Assembly: GCA_009922495.1 (NCBI GenBank)
Contig: RFVQ01000002.1
Span: 1 to 40,544 of the forward strand
Direction: 5' to 3'
From: Chitinophagia bacterium
GTDB taxonomy: Bacteria; Bacteroidota; Bacteroidia; Chitinophagales; Chitinophagaceae
Length of the DNA: 40,544 nucleotides
The notes beneath the pieces were generated by a model that was not told the DNA's origin, searched no databases, and was given only the letters and a program-made list of their open reading frames with translations. The translations under genes and the position numbers were made by a program. This document shows, piece after piece, positions 7,994-17,442 of the stretch. The number at the start of each line of letters is the position of its first letter. The first letter of the stretch is position 1.

Positions 7994-9136
7994 TTAATCA
8001 CAGCTCTTCCAACTGCGGCTTGCAGCAGAGTCCAGAACGGCCTGACAAACTTTTTGGGTTTCATAAGCATCCTGGAAGGTAGGGGAGCAGGGCTCACCGG
8101 TTTCAATGCTTTTCAGGAAATCAGCCACCTGGTGAACAAAGGAATGCTCATAACCGATGCCCAATCCGGGTACCCACCATTTGTTCATGTAGGGTTGTTC
8201 GCCATCGGTTACATGGATGGAACGCCATCCCCTCAGATTGGATTCATCTCCGTTGTCGAAATACTCCAGGCGATTGAGATCGTGAAGATCCCAGCGGATG
8301 GAAGCATTGGCACCATTGATTTCAAATGTATACAAGGCCTTGTGTCCGCGCGCATAGCGGGTGGATTCAAAAAGCCCCAGTGATCCATTGTTGAATTTGC
8401 AGAAGAACGAACAGGCATCATCAATGTGCACATCTTCCACCTTGCCCGTCAGCTGGTGCATCCTTTGTTTGACGAATGTTTCCGTCATGGCGGATACTTC
8501 CTGAATACCTCCGTTGATCCAGATGGCAGTATCGATACAATGCGAGAGTAGATCGCCTACCACACCGGATCCTGCAACCGCTGCATCCATGCGCCATAGG
8601 GCTTCGCCTCCTTGTGGAAGGTTTTCATTGATGGTCCAGTCCTGCAAGAAGTTGGCACGGTAGTGATAGATCTTGCCCAACTTTCCGGAGGCTACAATAT
8701 TCTTGGCCAAGGTAACGGCAGGGATTCTTCTGTAGTTGTACCATACAGTATTCTTCACACCGGCTTTTTCAATGGCGTCCACCATTTCCTTGGATTCTGC
8801 CAAGTTTCTGGCCAATGGTTTTTCACAGAGAATCATCTTGCCTGCCTTTGCTGCTGCAATGGCGATCTCTGCATGGGTATCATTGGGCGTACAAATATCC
8901 ACTGCATCAATGTCGTCTCTTTCGATGAGTTTTCTCCAATCGGTTTCGGTGCTTTCATAACCCCATTGTTCAGCAAAGGCCTTGAGTTTTGTTTCGTTTC
9001 GAAAACAAACCGCTTTCAATACTGGCTGGTATTCCAAATCTGGGAAAAAGTTGGGTATTCTCTTATAACCGTTCGAATGGGTTCTGCCCATAAAGCCGCC
9101 ACCGATCAATCCGATGTTCAATGTTTTTTTTGCCAT
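7994..9136 (-). CDS. Gfo/Idh/MocA-family sugar dehydrogenase (cytosolic)
   Basis: This 380-residue protein has no signal peptide and opens directly with a Rossmann motif ([13 protein letters not shown], glycines 12-17). E105-K106-P107 is the family EKP motif, whose lysine contacts substrate. D195 and H199 in [13 protein letters not shown] are the expected D-x3-H catalytic pair. The [15 protein letters not shown] segment resembles levoglucosan- and glucoside-dehydrogenase-type members. It is probably an NAD-dependent oxidation at C3 (or another ring carbon) of a sugar. It lies between the TIM-barrel isomerase gene (37-nt AT-rich gap) and DUF1080 in the operon. Unlike the exported paralogue at 6067-7236, it should be cytosolic, so the cluster may use one enzyme on each side of the inner membrane. 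Confidence 0.88.
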   Translation of the reverse strand: MAKKTLNIGLIGGGFMGRTHSNGYKRIPNFFPDLEYQPVLKAVCFRNETKLKAFAEQWGYESTETDWRKLIERDDIDAVDICTPNDTHAEIAIAAAKAGKMILCEKPLARNLAESKEMVDAIEKAGVKNTVWYNYRRIPAVTLAKNIVASGKLGKIYHYRANFLQDWTINENLPQGGEALWRMDAAVAGSGVVGDLLSHCIDTAIWINGGIQEVSAMTETFVKQRMHQLTGKVEDVHIDDACSFFCKFNNGSLGLFESTRYARGHKALYTFEINGANASIRWDLHDLNRLEYFDNGDESNLRGWRSIHVTDGEQPYMNKWWVPGLGIGYEHSFVHQVADFLKSIETGEPCSPTFQDAYETQKVCQAVLDSAASRSWKSCD

Positions 9137-9173
9137 GTTTTAATTTTTTAAAAAATATATAGTCAATTTTCTT

Positions 9174-10205
9174 TTAACCGTTCCAACCATGATGATCCCT
9201 CACCTTGATCAAGGCGGCCAGGATATCGTTCCAGGTTTGTTGTTTCATCATCACTTCATTGGGGAACATACAGCCGTCCCAACAGATATGTTGAAAGGCC
9301 TTGGTGAGTTCTCCTTTTTCATCCCTGAGCCAGAAGCCCGCATGTTTGGCAATGTCGAGCTTGCCGTTGGGATCCAATGCCTGACAGTGCCTTCCGGTCT
9401 TGTCATGTGATCCAGTTCCATGAACGGTACCATCATTTTGTGCTACATGAAAATCGATGGTCCAGGGTCTCAAGGCAGCAGTAAGTTTCCTCAATCCTTC
9501 ATCGAGAGCAGCACCATCGCTCCAATCAAAATTTTCAGGAAGAATGCGATCTTCTGGAGCGTTGTATCCCAGCAGATACAGCAGGGTATGGGCCATGTCG
9601 GCCTGGAAACCAATGTTCGGACGATCCACGGCTTCCAGTGTATCAATCATGGTCTTCCAGCTGTGCATCCCACCCCAGCAGATTTCCCCCTCGGCTGCCA
9701 GTCGCTCACCGTAATCAGCCGCCACGTCACAGGCTTCGCGGAATGTTTCTGCAATCAATTTGGTATTGCCGGCAGGATCCTTGGCCCATGCTTCAGGTTT
9801 GCTGGCAGAATCGATTCTGATGATGCCGTAGGGCCTTACACCAGCGTTGCGCAGTTTCTTGCCGAACTCACAGGAGCGTTTTACCATGTCTACAAAGACA
9901 GCACGATCTTCCTTGCTGCCCATGGCAGGACCGCCCCAGATGGGAGCCACCAAAGAGCCAATGTTCAGGTTCAGCGAACCTACTTTATCGGCCAGTCTTT
10001 TGATGCCATCTTCTGATTCATCAATGTTGAAATGCGGTTCAAACAAACCGATATCGATGCCATCGAATTTCACTCCATTCACCTCAGCATTGGCAGTGAA
10101 ATTGATGAGGGTATCCAGATCGATCGGTGGTTCTGAATCCGGACCTTTTCCTACGATACCAGGCCAGGTTGCATTGTGCAGTTTAGGGTAATTGTTTTGA
10201 GACAT
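9174..10205 (-). CDS. Sugar phosphate isomerase/epimerase, xylose-isomerase-like TIM barrel (343 residues)
   Basis: The sequence shows an AP-endonuclease-2/xylose-isomerase TIM barrel: [14 protein letters not shown] near residue 50, [11 protein letters not shown] (82-92), [16 protein letters not shown] (E172 or E174 as metal ligand), [17 protein letters not shown] (D203, H206) and [20 protein letters not shown] (H253). The last segment differs from the epimerase next door. No signal peptide is visible, so it is cytosolic. Members of this superfamily isomerise or epimerise keto-sugars using a divalent metal. It sits 26 nt after the D-tagatose-epimerase-like gene in the operon. The short gap holds a 13-bp inverted repeat CAATTT-T-AAATTG (10213-10225). 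The reaction is not determinable from the sequence. Confidence 0.8.
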   Translation of the reverse strand: MSQNNYPKLHNATWPGIVGKGPDSEPPIDLDTLINFTANAEVNGVKFDGIDIGLFEPHFNIDESEDGIKRLADKVGSLNLNIGSLVAPIWGGPAMGSKEDRAVFVDMVKRSCEFGKKLRNAGVRPYGIIRIDSASKPEAWAKDPAGNTKLIAETFREACDVAADYGERLAAEGEICWGGMHSWKTMIDTLEAVDRPNIGFQADMAHTLLYLLGYNAPEDRILPENFDWSDGAALDEGLRKLTAALRPWTIDFHVAQNDGTVHGTGSHDKTGRHCQALDPNGKLDIAKHAGFWLRDEKGELTKAFQHICWDGCMFPNEVMMKQQTWNDILAALIKVRDHHGWNG

Positions 10206-10231
10206 ATGGTTGCAATTTTAAATTGAAAGAA

Positions 10232-11083
10232 TCAGTGTGAATGTTTGGCGATTTGTTGTTTGATAAACTTGAGACCATGCTCTGCCATGTCCCATGGTGC
10301 GGAATATTCTCTCCATACGTTGATGGCATTGGCAAAGTCGGGATCGTTTCTGGAAAAGGCTTCAATGGTCAGCCATCCGTTGAAGTTGATCTCAGCCAGC
10401 GCAGCAAAGGTTTCATCCCAATGCACATGGCCATCACCCGGTGTACCACGGTCGTTCTCGCTGATGTGTACATGTGCGAGAAGGGGAGCGATGGTATGCA
10501 AGGCGTCCTTGGCTTTTTTCTCCTCGATGTTGGAATGATGGGTATCGTACATGGCTTTCACATTGCTGTGAGAAGCCAATTCGATCAGGTGACGCAGTTG
10601 TGTCATGGTATTGCAGAGGTAACATTCAAATCTGTTCAAGGCTTCCAATGCAAGGGTGATTCCTGCTGTTGCCGCATGTTCACCAGCTTGGTGCAGCACT
10701 TCTGCACACCATTTGTATTCGTCTTCCTGAGGAGGTTTTTTTGAAAAATTTCCATGGGCAGAATGAAAGGGACCACAGAGAATGGTTGATTGCATGTCGT
10801 GTGCACGGTCAATGCCCCATTTGATGCGATCCAAGGCTTTTGCTCTAACAGCAGGATTGGGATCTACCGGATTCTGTTCTGCATCTACCACAAATACGGC
10901 AGTGGTTTCCAATCCAATGTTCGCTGCATGATCTCCAAAACGTTTGTAGGCTGCGTCATCGGGTGCACCGATGAAACATTCTACCCCATCATAACCAATC
11001 TCTTTGAGTCGGTCGATGATGGGAAACTGCTCATCTGAAACAACCGCTGACCAAACCAGTGTATTGAAACCTATTTTATACAT
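10232..11083 (-). CDS. D-tagatose/D-psicose 3-epimerase-like TIM-barrel protein
   Basis: The 283-residue length and the metal-site pattern match the ketose 3-epimerase family: ALEALNRFE (E147), YDTHHSNIEE (D180), HVHISENDRGTPGDGHVHW (H206) and TIEAFSR (E241). The spacing is that of D-tagatose 3-epimerase, whose ligands are E152/D185/H211/E246. The enzyme would invert C3 of a free ketose using Mn or Co. No signal peptide is present. It starts 8 nt after the ThuA stop and precedes a second TIM-barrel isomerase. A close alternative is a 3-dehydro-sugar isomerase/epimerase acting on a keto-glycoside product. Confidence 0.85.
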   Translation of the reverse strand: MYKIGFNTLVWSAVVSDEQFPIIDRLKEIGYDGVECFIGAPDDAAYKRFGDHAANIGLETTAVFVVDAEQNPVDPNPAVRAKALDRIKWGIDRAHDMQSTILCGPFHSAHGNFSKKPPQEDEYKWCAEVLHQAGEHAATAGITLALEALNRFECYLCNTMTQLRHLIELASHSNVKAMYDTHHSNIEEKKAKDALHTIAPLLAHVHISENDRGTPGDGHVHWDETFAALAEINFNGWLTIEAFSRNDPDFANAINVWREYSAPWDMAEHGLKFIKQQIAKHSH

Positions 11084-11091
11084 GTTGTATG

Positions 11092-11985
11092 CTATTTTCT
11101 GTAGGGTACATGAATGTCAATCGGACCAGCCCATTTCTTGGGGATCTTTTTTCCTGCTGCCCAGTGGATGGCATTGATCACCAAATGCTGGAAGGGCTCC
11201 TGATCAAAATCTTCCGGATGTCCCATCGTGGTGAAAAAAATCTTTGCACCATATTGGTTGATGCCTGTCCAGGCCACGGGATTATCATAGGCTTTGTTCG
11301 TATTGGGATTCACGGAATGTCCCATCATCAGGGCCTTTGAGCCATTGGAAGGAAATTTTGGCAGCACCTGGTACAGCCATGAACGCACATGAAAACTTTT
11401 GCCTACACCATTGAGTATCGGATCATCCGCTACGGCTTCGATCATGGTCACATCGGTAGAAGATTCATGTCCGTAGTGTGTGTGTTTGTCTACACCGCCC
11501 CAACCGGGAGGCGTATTGAAAGCCCATTCACCAAAGGCGTTCCAGCTTGCCAAAGGATGACCCTTTGGATAATTGAAAGCATGTGTGGTGGTACGGAATC
11601 CTACCATGGGTTTTTTTGTTTGCAGAAATTCTTCGATCAGTTTCACTTGGTCAGCCGGTAATCTTCTCCAGCGGAGAAAAAATACTGCCATGTCTGCCTC
11701 CTTCAAGGCTTCGAGTCCGGGTATGTTTTCTTCTGCATTGTGATCAGGATAAGCCTTTAATACCTTGGTCCGGAATCCATAATTTTTTTCCAGTTCCGCA
11801 GCAATTTTGGGCATGGTGGCTTCGCTGCTGTATTCATGATCACCGGTTACAAAAACAACCAAAGGTTGTTTGGATTTTTTCTGTGCCATGCCAATGGTGG
11901 CAATCAGCATGCTGCAGGATAGGAGCAAAACACCGATCGTGCCCTTGTGTAACAGATAATATGCTATTTTTTGAGTGTTCATCAA
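11092..11985 (-). CDS. ThuA domain protein, exported
   Basis: This 297-residue protein has an N-terminal hydrophobic segment ending IGMAQ (about residues 17-35), consistent with a signal peptide. The ThuA glutamine-amidotransferase-like fold follows: VVFVTGDHEYSSEATMPKIAAEL, ALKEADMAVFFLRWRRLPADQVKLIEEFL, PMVGFRTTTHAFNYP, HTHYGHESSTDV, and FFTTMGHPEDF with HLVINAIHWAAGK at the end. ThuA was named for trehalose/sucrose use, and proteins of this family recur in keto-sugar clusters. The catalytic role is not settled. The start is the first of two adjacent ATGs, 15 nt after the 1065-residue gene. Confidence 0.87.
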   Translation of the reverse strand: MMNTQKIAYYLLHKGTIGVLLLSCSMLIATIGMAQKKSKQPLVVFVTGDHEYSSEATMPKIAAELEKNYGFRTKVLKAYPDHNAEENIPGLEALKEADMAVFFLRWRRLPADQVKLIEEFLQTKKPMVGFRTTTHAFNYPKGHPLASWNAFGEWAFNTPPGWGGVDKHTHYGHESSTDVTMIEAVADDPILNGVGKSFHVRSWLYQVLPKFPSNGSKALMMGHSVNPNTNKAYDNPVAWTGINQYGAKIFFTTMGHPEDFDQEPFQHLVINAIHWAAGKKIPKKWAGPIDIHVPYRK

Positions 11986-12000
11986 GTGTATGATTTAAGG

Positions 12001-15000
12001 TTATTTTTTCTCCATGGGATGTTGCTTGAGCAATTCATCCGGAGTATAGAAACCGGTTCTGTCTTTAATGGCAGCCCTCACTTCTTTTACTTTCTGGGGA
12101 GATACTGCTGGGGCTTTGTTGCCAAATGCATTTCGCACATAAGTCAATACTGCCGCCATGTCATTGTCATTCAGCATACCTGCGTAGGGAGTCATGGGAA
12201 CCTGACCTGGATATTTTTTTCCGTTGACTTCGATCGGTCCATATATCCCTTTCATGACCAATTTGATCAATCGGTCTTCACTGCCGTTCACCCATTCAGA
12301 ACCTGCCAGCGGAGGGAAGCCGGATGTTTCCAGTCCCTTGCCATCGGCCTGGTGACAGGTATTGCAAAATCCTTCGCGCATGTAAATGGCCTTGCCCGTA
12401 GACATTACTTCGGGTTTGATACCGGCTACCACAGGAGCTTTGTCTTCAGGAACCTGTTTGGTTTTGATGATGCCATGTCCGTTGATATGTGCCTCTGCTG
12501 CGGCATAAGCACCTTTCATCCAAGAGTCCAAGGGTTTTTTTCCTGCTTCCAGGATGATGGGCAATCCTTGTTCTTTGCTCAACCAGGAAGCAGAAACAAT
12601 GGCCTCCAGGCGAACCCTGGCATCTTCATCCTTTGCAGCGCTCATCAGCAAATTGGCTTTGTCGGGTAATTCGCTTCCAGCAAACCTCACCACTTCAACC
12701 GCTGCAGACCTGATCCGACGATCCTTTGCTTGCAACAATTGGCGGAGCAGGGGTTGGTCTACTTTGTTTTGTCCCCATGAAACCCAAAGGGCTTCCAGCA
12801 ATAGTTTTTCATATTGTGGAGATGTTTTGTCAAGACCGGCTATCCATTTCTTGAGTTCAGGTAATACTGCTGATGCAGGATGCTCCCTTAATTCTCTTCT
12901 TGTTCTGTACCGGGTTCTGTACTCAGGAAGCTTCAGGTTATTCAGCAATTCTGAAATGCTTGCACCATCCACTTTTGCCGGCGTAACCAATGGCCTGGAA
13001 GGGTAGGTGACCCTGTAGATCCGGCCATGTGAATGGTCCCTCAACGGGTCCCTGATATTGTGTTGCATGTGGCCGATCAATACATTGTGCCAGTCGGCGA
13101 TGTAGAGCGAACCATCCGGTGCAAATTCCAGGTCAACGGGACGGTAATTGATGTCGCTGGATCGAACCAGGTCCTGGCGATGCTTGCTGCCAAATCCGGC
13201 TCCGTCATCGTACATCCTGTGTTGTTTGGTGCCCAGGAAACCAATCGTGTTGTTGATCAGCATATCCCCCTGCACATCATCCGGAAAATGCCTGCTGGAA
13301 ATAAATTCCAGACCCGATGTAGGCCTTACCCTCTGCTTCTCTTCAATGATGCTGGCTGGTTTGGGGGTGTATTCGCCATAGCGAGGTTTTACCGTTCCGG
13401 GGATCATCCAGGTTACATCCGGACCGGAGGTTTCGGCATAGAATACCTGTCCCCATTCATCAAAGGCAATACCCCAGGGATTGGGAATCGACAATTGCGC
13501 AATGCGGTCGAGTTTTTTCTTTTTGGGATCGTAGCGGAAGAAACCACCGTTGGTTCCCCTAACAGTGCCATAGGATGTTTCGATGTCATTGGCAAGGAAT
13601 ACACCTTGTCCCATGTAGATACCACCGGATGCATCCGTGGTATAGGCATGGTGCGCGTGATGGGTATCGTGGTCATCGAATCCGCTCAGCAGGATCTCGC
13701 GTTTGTCTGCCACATCATCACCATTGGTATCTTTCAGCAAAAAGAAATTGGTGCCCTGTGAAAGATACACTCCTTCAGGTGCCAGTTCAAAGCCCAGTGG
13801 GAGGTGCAGGTTATCAGCATAGGTGATTTGCTTGTCAGCCTTGCCATCATTGTTGGTGTCTTCCAGGATGATCAGCTTGTCGTTCGGTTTGGGATCACCC
13901 GGTTTCCAATGGGGATAGGTAGGCATAACCGCTACCCATAGCCTGCCTTTGTTGTCGAATGAGATTTGAACAGGTTTTGCCAGATCAGGGAATTGTTCTT
14001 CTGACGCGAAAAGATCAATCTTATAGCCAGGTGCCAATGTGAATTTCTGCAAGGCTTCCTCGCCATACAAATAACGCAAGGCTGCACTGGTGTCCTTGGG
14101 AACATAGTTGGTTTTTACGGCGGGCAGAACGGATGTTTTGGCATCAGCAGCAGCTAGGTCATATGCAGTGCCTCTCGCAGCCATCCAGATCGCGGTATCC
14201 CTGATCAGGGTCATCTCGCGGATCTTTTTTTGTTCTGCGGGATAGTTATCCGGTCCAAATGGATCATATCTTCTTCCGAATACATGAACCCCATTGGGTA
14301 TTTTGTAATCGTTGTGCCAGATCCAGTTTTTTTCCATCACGGCATCAAACACCGTTTTTGGATTGGCCGTTGAGATCGTTTTCTGTTTTCCAAAAACTTT
14401 GTCAGCCAGAAAAGGTCCGAATTTGGCATACCCATCATAGGTCAATTGTGATCCGTCAATCGTCAGATCTGTTGAGGGATCGTCTATCCATTGTTTGCTG
14501 ACGGTATAGGCATCCACAAAATGAACTTTGTTTTTGGCGGCCACCTCTTTCATGGCGAGTGCATACAATTGCAGATTGGCATTCTCTTTCTTTCCATTGG
14601 GCAGATCATACTTGGCAGAAAGATCTTCAAAAGCAATAGGAGATACCAGTACCAACTGAGGAGCAGCTTTGCCGTTGTATTGCTGGGCAAGGGTATGTTT
14701 GATGAAGGCGTCGAGTTCGGCCTTGTAATTGTTCAAACCAGCGGCGCCGGCAAAGGATTCATTGTAACCAAAGAAAGCGATGATGATGTCTGCTTTGTGA
14801 TTGGTCAGCCATTGATCAGGATATTCTTGAAATCCCTGAAGGTCTGCAGGCTTTGCCAGTTCTGTTTGAAATTTTTCCGCACCCGGAAAAGCCCATGGTG
14901 TCTTTCTTCCTGAATGAGGTCTGAATCCAGGCGTGTTGCCACCGTCACACATGTTGCGGACATACAACAGGCTGTCTGGGTAACGAAGATGAAGAGCGGT

Positions 15001-15198
15001 CTCAAAATAATCGGCATTGATCATCCTGGACCCCAGGTTGTTTCCGATCAGGATGATATGGGATCCTTTCTTGATGCTGATCTTGGGATCCTCAGGGAGT
15101 ATGAAGGCCATGATACCTGCCAATAGCATGCATCCTGATAACAACCATGTAGCCTGTTTTTTAAAATTCGATTTTATTTTCATGTTGGAAAGCATCAT
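12001..15198 (-). CDS. Exported SGNH-like / beta-propeller / HEAT / c-type cytochrome protein (PVC-type heme-binding family)
   Basis: 1065 residues. An N-terminal hydrophobic segment (about 15-33) is followed by four regions. (1) An SGNH-hydrolase-like domain (45-270) ending near DGSQLTYDGY. (2) A six-bladed propeller (about 385-710) with LAPGYKIDLFASEEQFPDLAKPVQISFDNKGRLWVA, EDTNNDGKAD and NPWGIAFDEWGQVFYAETSG. (3) An alpha-helical HEAT-like region (about 750-890). (4) A cytochrome c domain with CNTCH at 945-949 and a candidate axial Met in PMTPYAGML. It is probably periplasmic, oxidising a sugar and passing electrons to the respiratory chain. The start ATG shares an ATGA overlap with the cupin gene stop, indicating translational coupling. 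An alternative start is 15183. The SGNH triad is degenerate: GNN for GDS and Q for H. Confidence 0.84.
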   Translation of the reverse strand: MMLSNMKIKSNFKKQATWLLSGCMLLAGIMAFILPEDPKISIKKGSHIILIGNNLGSRMINADYFETALHLRYPDSLLYVRNMCDGGNTPGFRPHSGRKTPWAFPGAEKFQTELAKPADLQGFQEYPDQWLTNHKADIIIAFFGYNESFAGAAGLNNYKAELDAFIKHTLAQQYNGKAAPQLVLVSPIAFEDLSAKYDLPNGKKENANLQLYALAMKEVAAKNKVHFVDAYTVSKQWIDDPSTDLTIDGSQLTYDGYAKFGPFLADKVFGKQKTISTANPKTVFDAVMEKNWIWHNDYKIPNGVHVFGRRYDPFGPDNYPAEQKKIREMTLIRDTAIWMAARGTAYDLAAADAKTSVLPAVKTNYVPKDTSAALRYLYGEEALQKFTLAPGYKIDLFASEEQFPDLAKPVQISFDNKGRLWVAVMPTYPHWKPGDPKPNDKLIILEDTNNDGKADKQITYADNLHLPLGFELAPEGVYLSQGTNFFLLKDTNGDDVADKREILLSGFDDHDTHHAHHAYTTDASGGIYMGQGVFLANDIETSYGTVRGTNGGFFRYDPKKKKLDRIAQLSIPNPWGIAFDEWGQVFYAETSGPDVTWMIPGTVKPRYGEYTPKPASIIEEKQRVRPTSGLEFISSRHFPDDVQGDMLINNTIGFLGTKQHRMYDDGAGFGSKHRQDLVRSSDINYRPVDLEFAPDGSLYIADWHNVLIGHMQHNIRDPLRDHSHGRIYRVTYPSRPLVTPAKVDGASISELLNNLKLPEYRTRYRTRRELREHPASAVLPELKKWIAGLDKTSPQYEKLLLEALWVSWGQNKVDQPLLRQLLQAKDRRIRSAAVEVVRFAGSELPDKANLLMSAAKDEDARVRLEAIVSASWLSKEQGLPIILEAGKKPLDSWMKGAYAAAEAHINGHGIIKTKQVPEDKAPVVAGIKPEVMSTGKAIYMREGFCNTCHQADGKGLETSGFPPLAGSEWVNGSEDRLIKLVMKGIYGPIEVNGKKYPGQVPMTPYAGMLNDNDMAAVLTYVRNAFGNKAPAVSPQKVKEVRAAIKDRTGFYTPDELLKQHPMEKK

Positions 15199-16409
15199 AA
15201 TGAGAGATCGGGGTTATTGGGACCAAAATGTTTGAGGATGACAATGGGATCGGTCGTGGAGGTATTGACGATCTTCACGCCTTCCATCGCCGCTTTTTCA
15301 CTGATGAAGAATTCATCGTTGGTGAGTTGTCCATAGCGGATCAATGCTGGGGTTTCAATTTCCCATACGCCAAATGTTCCGCGACCTTGCATGACAATGA
15401 TGCCATACGCAGCACTGTCTTTGATGGTAACGGTTTGTCCGGGCAACACAGTCAGCTCTTTGGCACTGAAGGCATCCGATTTATAACAAACCCAGTTTTC
15501 AACATAACCTTCGGCCTTCATTTCATCCAAATTCCTTACTGGCTTGGGCGCCATGAATCGATGCTGCATCATGTTGGGATCCACATTGAGTTCCCAGTCG
15601 AGCACATCCATCAGGGCATCATAATCGCCGATGCTTTCTTTTGGGGTACCATTCCACAACAATTCTTCCGGTATGATCGCTTCATTCACGAGCGACTGGT
15701 ACATCGCAAATACATCTGAAGCTTTTTGGGGCTCATAAGTACACATGCTGCCGGGTGCATGAAGGAGTCCGGGGGGAACATCCCATCCAGTTCCGGGTTC
15801 CAGTCGGTAGGCTTGAGAATAGTTGGTAAGCTTGTTATCGCCCTTGGTGAAATTCATCAGACATTCCTTGATCACTTCTTTGGGCGTACCAGGAGCGATA
15901 CCGATGAAGGTATAGGGGAAATCGCCACCATGGTTGTTCAATTGTGGTGGGAAATAATAGGCTTCTGGTTTTCCTTTCTGTCCTATGAGTGCAGCCTTTT
16001 CATCATTGTGGTGCACATGATGGGGAAGGGGCCCCATGTTGTCGAAGAATTTGGAATACATGGGCCAGCTCTGGTATTCATTCCAAAGACGGTCACCGAT
16101 CAATGCGCCTTTGAGTTCATCAACAGCGTCTTTGAGCAGGAACTGATGGGTTTTTCCTCCCTCTTCAAAAACAATGGGACTCAATCCTTCGTTCTCTCCG
16201 GTAAGGGGTCCATTTTTCGCAGGTGTAGTGGAGGACAGCCAACGCTCATCAATACCCCCACGCGCACCGCCGAGTACATAGTAATCGTCTGGATGCAATT
16301 TGATCCTTCTTCCGGGAACACAAAAGGATCGCGGTACCCAGGTGGGAGCCAGGCGTAGAATACCTTTTCCTTGTTCCAGTGCTTTCTGTGCCATTGATTG
16401 TGCGCTCAT
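15195..16409 (-). CDS. Cupin-domain protein resembling type I phosphomannose isomerase
   Basis: This 404-residue cytosolic protein has no signal peptide. A metal-binding cupin motif is visible in GPLPHHVHHNDEKA near residue 130, followed by KPEAYYFPPQLNNHGG, in the arrangement used by mannose-6-phosphate isomerases (H-x-H and downstream E/H). Residues about 205-235 (EPGTGWDVPPGLLHAPGS) give the second H-containing strand, and a C-terminal cupin-like segment ends the protein (LPGQTVTIKDSAAYGIIVMQGRGTFG). It may isomerise an aldose-ketose pair in the cluster's pathway. The gene starts 10 nt after the DUF4432 stop and ends in a 4-nt ATGA overlap with the next gene. A non-catalytic sugar-binding cupin is an alternative. 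Confidence 0.7.
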   Translation of the reverse strand: MSAQSMAQKALEQGKGILRLAPTWVPRSFCVPGRRIKLHPDDYYVLGGARGGIDERWLSSTTPAKNGPLTGENEGLSPIVFEEGGKTHQFLLKDAVDELKGALIGDRLWNEYQSWPMYSKFFDNMGPLPHHVHHNDEKAALIGQKGKPEAYYFPPQLNNHGGDFPYTFIGIAPGTPKEVIKECLMNFTKGDNKLTNYSQAYRLEPGTGWDVPPGLLHAPGSMCTYEPQKASDVFAMYQSLVNEAIIPEELLWNGTPKESIGDYDALMDVLDWELNVDPNMMQHRFMAPKPVRNLDEMKAEGYVENWVCYKSDAFSAKELTVLPGQTVTIKDSAAYGIIVMQGRGTFGVWEIETPALIRYGQLTNDEFFISEKAAMEGVKIVNTSTTDPIVILKHFGPNNPDLSL

Positions 16410-16419
16410 AACAGTTGTT

Positions 16420-17436
16420 TTAAGTGGTAATTTCTATTGTTAGGTTGTAGGTTCTTGTTTCTCCGGGTTCAATGAAGATCAGGGTGTTGTTTTCTCTTGC
16501 CTTTGCCTGTCCGATGGGTGGGTGTGATCCCGGCTCAATGCCGGTTACATATTCCCCTTTGCCAAAGTGTTGCCAGTTGGTGAGCCAGGGAAGTTCTAGT
16601 TTTGAAAATTTCATGGCAATGCCGAGATGGATTTTCGGATTGTGCAGTCCTGCAATGCATTGTCCCTTCTCATCCGCTTCAATATCGATGATGGCCACCT
16701 GCTCTCCGTTACCATTGTGCTCAGGGATGGCATCGCGGCATACTTTGAAAGCTTCAGGGTTGGGGAATTCCTTCCCCTCTCTTGTTGTCATGTTCCCCTT
16801 CCAAATCAACTGGGCTCCTTCATCCGCCAGTGGCCAACCAAAGTTGCAATGATAAAGGATCATGTGCGGGGCGGCTGTATTTCCTCGGTTGGTTATTTCG
16901 TCATGAATATGGATGGCTGATGATCCAAGCGTTGAAGAGATTGTTCTCCGCAGTTCAAGAGCAGGACCAAAAATATTGGACTCTTTGATGATGCCGGTAA
17001 TGCTCATTTCGTATTTGCCTGCAGCGGGATCGGGTTGGATGATGGATTCAACATAAGCAGGGGTATTGCTGATCCTGCCATGAATGCCTCTTTCTCCATA
17101 TTCATCTTTTTCAGGACCCCCTACATGGGTGAGCCCGCATGTATTCAAGAGCCCGCCTCCAAAGGTTCGCAACCAATCCAATCCCTTGTCGGACAAGGGT
17201 TGCGGGGGGGTGAAACCTCCATGGCTGAGCCATGCCAAGTTGAATTGATTGTAGGATGCATCAGCAATGTCCATCGCACGGTCAATCAACACCTTGTAGC
17301 GAAGTCCGGATCCTGTATTGATCCAGGCCACCCGCATGCCCCTGCTAAGACCATTGTCGATCACAGCGGTTTCAATGCCTCCGATCTGGGAAGCATTGCC
17401 AACCTTGTCATTCCATATGGATGGGTTTGGTGCCAA
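16420..17436 (-). CDS. DUF4432 family protein (aldose-1-epimerase-like fold)
   Basis: 338 residues, cytosolic. DUF4432 proteins share the galactose mutarotase beta-sandwich. Typical segments are GLSRGMRVAWINTGSGLRYKVLIDRAMDIADASYN (about 29-63), LDWLRTFGGGLLNTCGLTHVGGP (85-107), GERGIHGRISNTPA, IHDEITNRGNTAAPHMILYHCNFGWPL, and a C-terminal GIEPGSHPPIGQAKARENN with conserved E. It could mutarotate or bind a sugar intermediate. The gene begins 6 nt after the stop of the leading cytochrome gene and ends 10 nt before the cupin gene. Confidence 0.8.
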   Translation of the reverse strand: MAPNPSIWNDKVGNASQIGGIETAVIDNGLSRGMRVAWINTGSGLRYKVLIDRAMDIADASYNQFNLAWLSHGGFTPPQPLSDKGLDWLRTFGGGLLNTCGLTHVGGPEKDEYGERGIHGRISNTPAYVESIIQPDPAAGKYEMSITGIIKESNIFGPALELRRTISSTLGSSAIHIHDEITNRGNTAAPHMILYHCNFGWPLADEGAQLIWKGNMTTREGKEFPNPEAFKVCRDAIPEHNGNGEQVAIIDIEADEKGQCIAGLHNPKIHLGIAMKFSKLELPWLTNWQHFGKGEYVTGIEPGSHPPIGQAKARENNTLIFIEPGETRTYNLTIEITT

Positions 17437-17442
17437 TTCAAA

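Noticed and set aside
9420-10016. 198-residue plus-strand ORF inside the isomerase gene
   Set aside because: It lies wholly antisense to the TIM-barrel isomerase, which has clear family motifs. The ORF product resembles no family and has no promoter.
10213-10225. Inverted repeat CAATTT-T-AAATTG in the gap between two isomerase genes
   Set aside because: Short, AT-rich and without a T tract or well-placed promoter; likely chance in an AT-rich spacer.
13033-13761. 242-residue plus-strand ORF
   Set aside because: Antisense to the propeller part of the 1065-residue cytochrome protein; an open frame expected by chance.
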